Below, piece by piece: positions 5,672-7,912 of a stretch of 7,912 nt of DNA. The notes beneath the pieces are model-generated. The model was not told the origin of the DNA and ran no database searches. It saw only the letters and a list, made by a program, of their open reading frames with translations. The stretch lies in the NCBI GenBank assembly GCA_964608405.1, contig CAZSNC010000026.1:1-7912 (forward strand). Direction: 5' to 3'. A program made the translations under genes and the position numbers. This DNA is from GWB1-38-13 sp964608405. Its GTDB lineage: Bacteria > Patescibacteriota > Microgenomatia > UBA8517. Position 1 is the first letter of the stretch, and every line of letters starts with the position of its first letter.

Positions 5672-6244
5672 TCAACCTTTAATTTCCAATGGTAACTCAA
5701 TTGTAGTATTTGGAACGCTAACCCATTTTTCATTAATAGGAGAAAGGGATTCCGAATTTATCACTTTGCCGTTATAAACAACCTGTTCCAATCTTAATAA
5801 TCCGTTTTTATTATGAAGCCAATAAGCCTCATAATTGGCTAGTTTATTTTCATTTCCATCTACAATCTTTACATATCCGTTATTCCCTTTCTTTGATATA
5901 AATTTCCCTGAAACAATAAACGAATATTCTGTTTCTGTTTTTTCTTCAACCAAGTTGGTTTGGTTTTCAACCGAAGTACCTTCCACGGAGATATCTAAAT
6001 GAATTCCATCTAAATCACCATCTATGTGAGCCTTGTGGTCCCGTATTCCGCTATCAATGCCATTATAAATAATAGTCTTTAACTGTCTTTGTATTTCAGG
6101 TGTTTGTGAATCCTTTAAAGTATAAATAGCATTCCTGACATCATTAAATACTTTCCACAATTTAATTTCCTCAATATTTTCAATCTCGGTACTTACCTTA
6201 TTGGAATGAGGTACTCTTCTTAGAATTTCCCCTACTCTTGACAT
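5672..6244 (-). CDS. Hypothetical protein, 190 aa, unrecognised
   Basis: The frame is open from ATG 6244 to a TGA and I cannot assign a family. The N-terminal half (about 1-70) looks helical and basic to amphipathic (GEILRRVPHSNK, ENIEEIKLWKVFNDVRNAI, PEIQRQLKTIIYNGI). A polar, acidic linker with HIDGDLDGIHLDISVEG follows (73-89). From about residue 105 the pattern is beta-rich, with alternating residues and GN/DG turns (YSFIVSGKFISKKGNNGYVKIVDG and on to NKNGLLRLEQVVYNGK). No signal peptide, lipobox, transmembrane helix or catalytic motif is visible, so it is probably cytoplasmic. It is on the same strand as the Nmad2-like gene, 133 bp upstream of it. Co-transcription is possible but unproven. 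A TAAAAT ten bases before the ATG and the lack of a Shine-Dalgarno sequence resemble other starts in the window. Confidence 0.65.
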   Translation of the reverse strand: MSRVGEILRRVPHSNKVSTEIENIEEIKLWKVFNDVRNAIYTLKDSQTPEIQRQLKTIIYNGIDSGIRDHKAHIDGDLDGIHLDISVEGTSVENQTNLVEEKTETEYSFIVSGKFISKKGNNGYVKIVDGNENKLANYEAYWLHNKNGLLRLEQVVYNGKVINSESLSPINEKWVSVPNTTIELPLEIKG

Positions 6245-6335
6245 ACAATAATTAATTTTAACATTACTTGAGAAATATCTATTGTTAATTTTTTCATATA
6301 AGTTAAGAGAATCGATCGGTTTTATTGAAAGAGTG

Positions 6336-6406
6336 AGCGGGTAAGGGGAATTGAACCCCTATCTCATCCTTGGAAGGGACGCGTTGAGCCTTTCAACTAT
6401 ACCCGC
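6336..6406 (-). tRNA. tRNA-Gly(UCC)
   Basis: Acceptor GCGGGTA/TACCCGC, D arm GTTG/CAAC, anticodon stem CGTCC/GGATG around loop CTTCCAA (anticodon UCC), T arm AGGGG-TTCAATT-CCCCT. Four-nt variable loop, discriminator U73 typical of Gly, no encoded CCA. It is the last gene of the second minus-strand tRNA array, 42 nt beyond tRNA-Pro. Confidence 0.95.
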
Positions 6407-6448
6407 GAATGGATTCGGATTATACATTATACCAAAACTCTAATCTTG

Positions 6449-6521
6449 TCGGAGTGCCCGGACTCGGACCGGGGACCTCCTCGTCCCAAACGAGGCGCTC
6501 TACCAACTGAGCCACACTCCG
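6449..6521 (-). tRNA. tRNA-Pro(UGG)
   Basis: Acceptor CGGAGTG/CACTCCG with the C1-G72 pair usual for bacterial Pro, D arm GCTC/GAGC, anticodon stem CCTCG/CGAGG around loop TTTGGGA (anticodon UGG), T arm CCCGG-TCCGAGT-CCGGG. Discriminator A73; no CCA. Only two bases separate it from the discriminator of tRNA-Leu(UAA), so the two must be cut from a common precursor. Confidence 0.96.
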
Positions 6522-6523
6522 TG

Positions 6524-6608
6524 TGCCGAGGAGAGGACTCGAACCTCCACGAACCAAATGGTTCGAGGGCTCTTAAGGCCCTTGCGTCTACCATTCCGCC
6601 ACCTCGGC
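6524..6608 (-). tRNA. tRNA-Leu(UAA)
   Basis: Class II tRNA: acceptor GCCGAGG/CCTCGGC, anticodon stem AGGGC/GCCCT around loop CTTAAGA (anticodon UAA), long variable arm CGAACC/GGTTCG, T arm GGAGG-TTCGAGT-CCTCT. Discriminator A73, no encoded CCA, no intron. It leads the Leu-Pro-Gly array behind tandem TATAAT boxes. With Leu(GAG) and Leu(CAG) it is the third leucine isoacceptor in the window. Confidence 0.97.
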
Positions 6609-6630
6609 AAGATACACAATCCAAGCTTAT

Positions 6631-6641
6631 ATTATATTATA
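6631..6641 (-). promoter_or_regulatory. Tandem -10 boxes for the Leu-Pro-Gly tRNA array
   Basis: On the minus strand two perfect TATAAT hexamers overlap by one base (6636-6641 and 6631-6636), giving TATAATATAAT between the LytR_C gene stop and tRNA-Leu(UAA). Start sites would lie about 15-20 nt before the first tRNA. No strong -35 is seen at 16-18 nt; TTCATT is the nearest candidate. Confidence 0.5.
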
Positions 6642-6669
6642 AAGACGTTTTAATTAAAATGAAGCTCAA

Positions 6670-7587
6670 TTACTTTCTTATGCCTACTGTAATAACAACG
6701 TCGTACTTTGAAGAGTCTTCTAAAAGATCTGACTTAGATTCAAGATCATATGTATTCCCAAGGAGTTTTTTGACATCGGTAAACACCTGGCTTGGTATAC
6801 CCTCTTTGAGAGCGACAATTGTTTTTTCAAAGTCGTAGTTAGATGCGTTTCCAGTTAAAACGCTGTCAAATTCAAGGTCTGTTAAAAGGTCTTTGGCTTT
6901 TCCTGCCTCACCTGGGACACCAGAACCGTTTAATATCTGAAGCGAATATTTGCTGTAGTCAACCTTTACTTCCTCTTTTGGTTTTTCTGTCGGAGTGGCG
7001 GTTGGCTCTTCTGTCTTTTGCGTTTCTTCTGCCTCTTCCTTGCTTTCACCGGCTATGTTTTTCTGGTAGTAGAATATACCTCCGACTATTACAGCGGCGA
7101 GTGATAATACCGTTAGGATTATTAGAAATACTTTAAAAAAGCCTGATCCTTTCTTTTTTTCTGTAGTTTCCTTTTCGTCGTAGTTTTCAATCCACTTGTT
7201 TACTTCATCCTGTGAAGACTTAGGAGTTTCCTCCTGTGCTACCGCTTGTGTGTTTTCAACTTTTTCCTCAGTATCTTGCATAACTGTTTTTTCTGCAGGT
7301 TCTTTCTTTTCAGAATCCAACAAACTAAAAGATGTCAGATTTGTTGAAGGAAGTGTATCCTTTTCAGATTCAGATTTCAAGTCGGGTTCAAATTCCGGCT
7401 GTACTTCGGAGGCTGTAGTTGGCGAAGGTATGTTATCTAAAGCCCCCTCACTTATGGAAGTCTCGGATGTTTTCTCGGAAGCTGTATCTTCTATATTTAT
7501 ATCATGAGATTTTTCTTCGACAACAAACTTTTTTACGGATTCTTTAGGGGTTTCCTTTGAGGCTGCCTTTTTTAATTTACTTGGCAT
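6670..7587 (-). CDS. Membrane-anchored LytR_C domain protein
   Basis: A 305-aa protein in three parts. Residues 1-146 are a long, low-complexity, highly charged Ser/Thr/Glu/Lys segment with no fold evident. A single transmembrane helix follows at about 152-174 (VFLIILTVLSLAAVIVGGIFYY), preceded by KKK, which suggests a cytoplasmic N-terminus. After an acidic Pro/Thr/Glu linker (181-208) comes a LytR_C-type domain at about 214-303, with SLQILNGSGVPGEAGKAKDLL, GNASNYDFEKTIV and the closing YDVVITVG. The NGSG-x-PG-x-A and NY-(D)-(Y/F)-x-KT elements are the hallmark of that domain, which is found at the C-terminus of LytR-CpsA-Psr enzymes and alone in anchored envelope proteins. No LCP catalytic domain is present, so it is unlikely to transfer glycopolymers itself; binding to a wall component or partner is the inferred role. 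Transcribed toward the Leu-Pro-Gly tRNA array. Confidence 0.87.
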   Translation of the reverse strand: MPSKLKKAASKETPKESVKKFVVEEKSHDINIEDTASEKTSETSISEGALDNIPSPTTASEVQPEFEPDLKSESEKDTLPSTNLTSFSLLDSEKKEPAEKTVMQDTEEKVENTQAVAQEETPKSSQDEVNKWIENYDEKETTEKKKGSGFFKVFLIILTVLSLAAVIVGGIFYYQKNIAGESKEEAEETQKTEEPTATPTEKPKEEVKVDYSKYSLQILNGSGVPGEAGKAKDLLTDLEFDSVLTGNASNYDFEKTIVALKEGIPSQVFTDVKKLLGNTYDLESKSDLLEDSSKYDVVITVGIRK

Positions 7588-7595
7588 ATTAATGT

Positions 7596-7633
7596 TGTAT
7601 ATTCATTTTTATAGATATTGTTTGTTTTGTCAA
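7596..7633 (-). promoter_or_regulatory. Promoter region of the LytR_C gene
   Basis: The minus strand has a perfect -35 TTGACA at 7628-7633. Two -10 readings are possible. TAAAAA at 7606-7611 (16-nt spacer) gives a leader near 12 nt. TATACA at 7596-7601, eight bases before the ATG, lacks a matching -35 but has the same geometry as the other leaderless-looking starts. No Shine-Dalgarno sequence precedes ATG 7587 in either case. Confidence 0.45.
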
Positions 7634-7680
7634 CAGGGTGAGTATTTGATAAAATATGATAGTTCTTTTAAGTAATAATC

Positions 7681-7695
7681 ACAAAGCCGCTTTGT
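7681..7695 (+). repeat. Perfect inverted repeat upstream of tRNA-His
   Basis: ACAAAGC and GCTTTGT flank one C, so a hairpin of six pairs with a CCG loop can form. It lies 15 bp before tRNA-His, inside the expected leader, and has no T run after it. It might be a processing or regulatory hairpin or an operator; the sequence does not say which. Confidence 0.35.
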
Positions 7696-7709
7696 AGCTT
7701 TCAGATTAT

Positions 7710-7783
7710 GGTGGGTGTAGCTTAATGGTTAAAGCGCTTCCCTGTGGAGGAAGAGATTGCCGGTTCGAGTCCGGTCACCTACC
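7710..7783 (+). tRNA. tRNA-His(GUG) with encoded G-1
   Basis: Acceptor GTGGGTG/CACCTAC, D arm GCTT/AAGC, anticodon stem CTTCC/GGAAG around loop CTGTGGA (anticodon GUG, His), T arm GCCGG-TTCGAGT-CCGGT. Base 7710 supplies the extra G-1 and base 7783 the C73 that pairs with it, the identity elements of bacterial tRNA-His. The following CAC shows that CCA is not encoded. A truncated SGNH hydrolase reading frame on the opposite strand runs up to its 3' end. Confidence 0.97.
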
Positions 7784-7912
7784 CACACCTAAATTAAATA
7801 CATTTATAAAATCATTACTATATTTCTTTTCTAAATACTCACGCAGTAAATCAGCCTAAGGAGTTTCTATATAAGCAGCCTGAGTAACACTATCACCAAA
7901 TATGCAATATGT
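7784..7912 (-). pseudogene. SGNH/GDSL-type hydrolase fragment, in-frame TAG and truncated at tRNA-His
   Basis: Reading the minus strand from the window edge (codon 1 at 7912-7910) gives TYCIFGDSVTQAAYIETP, a TAG at 7858-7856, then ADLLREYLEKKYSNDF and INVFNLGV. This follows the N-terminus of SGNH hydrolases: FGDS with the nucleophile Ser (block I), a Trp-x-x-x-L-x-x-(Y/F)-L helix, and N-(L)-G-(I/V) entering block II. The TAG is just where these proteins usually have the Trp of 'GGW', so a TGG-to-TAG change is the simple explanation. Homology ends at 7784, the base after the tRNA-His discriminator, and the frame then meets a TGA at 7777-7775. The block II glycine context and the catalytic Asp/His are missing. 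The gene's true start lies beyond the window. This is a decayed esterase/lipase-like gene. Read-through is conceivable but the missing C-terminus argues against function. Confidence 0.65.

Noticed and set aside
6427..6838. Open frames across the Leu-Pro-Gly array, including one with a 'GEDSNLHEP' peptide
   Set aside because: These also read through tRNA genes and then run antisense to the LytR_C gene; no independent support.
6843..7507. Plus-strand frames opposite the LytR_C gene, one Ser-rich
   Set aside because: Their composition is the complement of the low-complexity Glu/Ser/Thr segment of the real gene.
7784..7912. UAG recoded as an amino acid in this organism
   Set aside because: The partial ligase gene at the left edge ends in TAG at its expected C-terminus, and the hydrolase fragment is truncated anyway, so decay is simpler.

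Overview
The window reads as a compact, AT-rich bacterial chromosome segment dominated by tRNA genes. The best guess for the host is a Candidate Phyla Radiation (Patescibacteria) bacterium, possibly of the Microgenomates type. This is an inference. It rests on an archaeal/eukaryotic-style DRG GTPase in a bacterial setting, a membrane-anchored LytR_C protein, start codons mostly lacking Shine-Dalgarno sequences, and ten tRNA genes none of which encodes its 3' CCA. Nothing in the window fixes the taxonomy.

Layout. The left edge (2-220, +) holds the C-terminal tail of an ATP-grasp enzyme resembling D-Ala-D-Ala ligase. A minus-strand tRNA array follows at 299-731; in transcription order it is Leu(CAG), Leu(GAG), Val(UAC), Phe(GAA), Gly(GCC). 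The Val gene contains a run of ten Ns. Next come a minus-strand DRG-type GTPase with a TGS domain (794-1867) and, divergently, tRNA-Arg(UCG) (1910-1981, +); their promoters appear to overlap. Downstream on the plus strand are a 67-aa protein of unknown function (2041-2244) and an 856-aa MgtA-like P-type ATPase (2308-4878). The ATPase converges on a 210-aa Nmad2-like protein (4906-5538, -), followed by an unrecognised 190-aa protein (5672-6244, -). A second minus-strand tRNA array, Leu(UAA)-Pro(UGG)-Gly(UCC), spans 6336-6608 and lies behind a 305-aa membrane-anchored LytR_C protein (6670-7587, -). tRNA-His(GUG) is at 7710-7783 (+). The right edge (7784-7912, -) carries a broken fragment of an SGNH/GDSL-type hydrolase that stops exactly at the 3' end of tRNA-His.

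How it fits together. Most of the window is housekeeping: translation (ten tRNAs, DRG GTPase), envelope (Ddl-like ligase, LytR_C protein) and ion transport (MgtA-like pump). The accessory part is 4906-6244, where the Nmad2-like gene and the orphan gene lie between the ATPase and a tRNA array. The most interesting points are the SGNH remnant that abuts tRNA-His and has a TAG at the likely Trp position, the DRG GTPase with its overlapping divergent promoters, the Nmad2-like gene, the atypical tRNA-Phe, and the recurring -10-like hexamer 8-10 nt before start codons, which suggests leaderless transcription. No CRISPR array, insertion sequence or complete mobile element was seen.
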